Below, piece after piece: positions 62,547 to 64,000 of a stretch of DNA of 64,000 nucleotides. The notes below the pieces were generated by a model. That model did no database searches and was not told where the DNA came from. It saw only the letters and a program-made list of their open reading frames with translations. The number at the start of each line of letters is the position of its first letter. The stretch's first letter is position 1. This DNA is from Celerinatantimonas yamalensis. GTDB taxonomy: Bacteria; Pseudomonadota; Gammaproteobacteria; Enterobacterales; Celerinatantimonadaceae. Position numbers and translations under genes: made by a program. The DNA is taken from positions 233,255-297,254 of the forward strand of contig NZ_JBEQCT010000005.1 of NCBI RefSeq assembly GCF_046054155.1, written 5' to 3'.

Positions 62547-63104
62547 ATGGCAAAACAACCGGCAATATTTCTTGATCGCGATGGTGTGATCAATGAAGAC
62601 GGGAACTATGTCGGATGCGTCGATGATTTCCATTTTATAGAAGGAAGTATCGAAGCGATGCAAGCGTTTAAAAAAGCAGGTTGGTTAGTTGTTGTGGTGA
62701 CTAATCAATCAGGTATCGCGCGTGGCGTATTTAGTGAAGCTGATTTTTTAGCGTTAACTGAATGGATGGACTGGTCGTTAGTGGATCGCGGTGTGACATT
62801 AGATGGCATCTATTATTGCCCGCATCACCCTGACTATGGTGGCGAGGATTATCAGCAAGTTTGTGATTGTCGCAAACCAAACCCAGGGATGTTCATGCAA
62901 GCAGCCGAGGAACTTGATATTGATCTCGAACAGTCTTGGATGGTTGGTGATAAAGAGAGTGATTTGCTAGCTGCAAAGCGTGCGGGCGTTCAACATCGGT
63001 TATTGGTTCGAAGTGGGGAAGCAATCTCATCCTCAACTGAAGAACTTGCTGAGCAAGTCATTGCCAATTTAGCTGCTGCAAGCGAAATTATTTTAGCTAA
63101 ATGA
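62547..63104 (+). CDS. gmhB: D-glycero-beta-D-manno-heptose 1,7-bisphosphate phosphatase
   Basis: A HAD-family phosphatase that removes the C7 phosphate from heptose bisphosphate during ADP-heptose synthesis for the LPS core. 185 residues: FLDRDGVINEDGNYV contains the nucleophile Asp and the acid/base Asp, VVTNQSGIARG is motif II, CPHHPDYGG and CDCRKPNPGM provide the structural zinc site, and MVGDKESDLLAAKRAG is motif IV. As in E. coli it precedes an rRNA operon. The RBS AAGAGATAAA is modest. Confidence 0.96.
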   Translation: MAKQPAIFLDRDGVINEDGNYVGCVDDFHFIEGSIEAMQAFKKAGWLVVVVTNQSGIARGVFSEADFLALTEWMDWSLVDRGVTLDGIYYCPHHPDYGGEDYQQVCDCRKPNPGMFMQAAEELDIDLEQSWMVGDKESDLLAAKRAGVQHRLLVRSGEAISSSTEELAEQVIANLAAASEIILAK

Positions 63105-63116
63105 TAGTGGTTTGTG

Positions 63117-63134
63117 GATAACCCTGTGGTTATC
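63117..63134 (+). terminator. Hairpin after gmhB
   Basis: GATAACC and GGTTATC form a 7-bp stem with a 4-base loop, followed by TTGTTGCTTTG. It probably ends gmhB before the rRNA promoter; the U-run is broken. Confidence 0.5.
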
Positions 63135-63154
63135 TTGTTGCTTTGCTGTGACTT

Positions 63155-63214
63155 TAAAATAAATTTAAATTTGCTGTAAAAACCACTTGCGCTGCGCTGC
63201 AAGATCCCTATAAT
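63155..63214 (+). promoter_or_regulatory. rrn P1 promoter with UP element
   Basis: Minus-35 TTGCGC (63187-63192) and minus-10 TATAAT (63209-63214) are separated by 16 bases, and the sequence CCCTATAATGCACCACCACTGA is very close to E. coli rrn P1. AAATAAATTTAAATTT upstream (63156-63171) fits an UP element. The GC-rich discriminator GCACCACC implies stringent control. The start should be near 63222. Confidence 0.88.
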
Positions 63215-63340
63215 GCACCACCACTGAGACGGCGCAACAGCTTCTAAAGCAATTGCAAATTCCAGTTAAATCAGTTAGTTAATTTAATGATTGGCAATTG
63301 ATTAAAACCTGAGGGTCTAAATTAAAATTAAGAATTTTAG

Positions 63341-63369
63341 TTGACTTTTACCAGGGTGATGCGTAAGAT
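63341..63369 (+). promoter_or_regulatory. rrn P2 promoter
   Basis: TTGACT (63341-63346) and TAAGAT (63364-63369) are separated by 17 bases, about 170 bases before the 16S start and about 150 downstream of P1, the typical P2 position. Confidence 0.7.
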
Positions 63370-63410
63370 TTGTATCCGCTTCAATGAGTTATAACGCTCA
63401 ATGAGGCAAC

Positions 63411-63422
63411 GTTCTTTAACAA
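63411..63422 (+). promoter_or_regulatory. rrn leader boxA antitermination site
   Basis: GTTCTTTAACAA in the leader matches the boxA core (GCTCTTTAACAA in E. coli) bound by NusB-S10 for rRNA antitermination. Confidence 0.8.
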
Positions 63423-63541
63423 TTTATCAAGCAATCTGTGTGGGCACTCGCAGAAGATGATTCGCAAAGTATTAAGAAAAATCATCATTTTGTAAGTGAC
63501 TAACACTGTCAATTAACAGAATTCGATGAGTATATGATTTT

Positions 63542-64000
<459 letters not shown>

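Overview
The window is chromosomal core DNA of a gammaproteobacterium. Gene content and order follow two regions of Escherichia coli (hemW-rdgB-yggT-proC-yggS plus gcvA-rlmM-xni-ppnN-queF-syd-yqcC, then yaeH-dapD-glnD-map through rrn). Several details fit Vibrionales/Aeromonadales/Alteromonadales-type genomes better than Enterobacterales: proC sits between yggS and yggT, dxr lies after cdsA, DapD is the long form of about 345 residues, and DUF2310, DUF3301 and DUF3549 genes lie beside syd. The partial 16S gene at the right edge would settle the genus. From memory Celerinatantimonas is one possibility, but I cannot verify it. There is no prophage, insertion sequence, CRISPR array or tRNA gene.

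Layout. 1-5.5 kb (minus): hemW, rdgB, maeA, yggT, proC, yggS. 5.8-10.4 kb: yaaA, cfa, an 0.8 kb AT-rich gap, an isolated waaL-type O-antigen ligase and a YhcH-family gene. 10.4-14.7 kb (minus): a four-gene sugar ABC importer. 14.9-18.2 kb: the small RNA gcvB divergent from gcvA, then a hydrolase, ygdD and rlmM. 18.2-26.4 kb (minus): NAD-type isocitrate dehydrogenase, xni, ppnN, a diguanylate cyclase, a TPR membrane protein with a degenerate GGDEF-like end, and queF. 26.5-31.2 kb: syd, four conserved proteins of unknown function, yqcC, a wrecked truC, and yaeH. 31.5-36.1 kb (minus): dapD, glnD, map. 36.4-57 kb (plus): the long rpsB-tsf / pyrH-frr / uppS-cdsA-dxr-rseP-bamA-skp-lpxD-fabZ-lpxA-lpxB-rnhB-dnaE-accA-tilS series for translation, isoprenoid and undecaprenyl synthesis, outer membrane assembly, lipid A and replication. 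56.7-62.4 kb (minus): a second diguanylate cyclase, proS, a hexapeptide acetyltransferase, trmO, rcsF, tas. 62.5-64 kb: gmhB and the start of an rRNA operon with P1, P2 and boxA.

The most informative non-standard observations are these. The decayed truC after yqcC (30.1-30.76 kb) still shows TruC signature fragments in shifted frames, with stops at the catalytic motif. The GcvB RNA is recognisable without any coding evidence. A GGDEF enzyme and a TPR/degenerate-GGDEF protein sit side by side. An operator-like 9-bp inverted repeat lies in the long waaL upstream gap. Non-ATG starts cluster in the essential envelope operon. I did not find a convincing new multi-gene system; this is mainly an ordinary core region with a few unexplained pieces.
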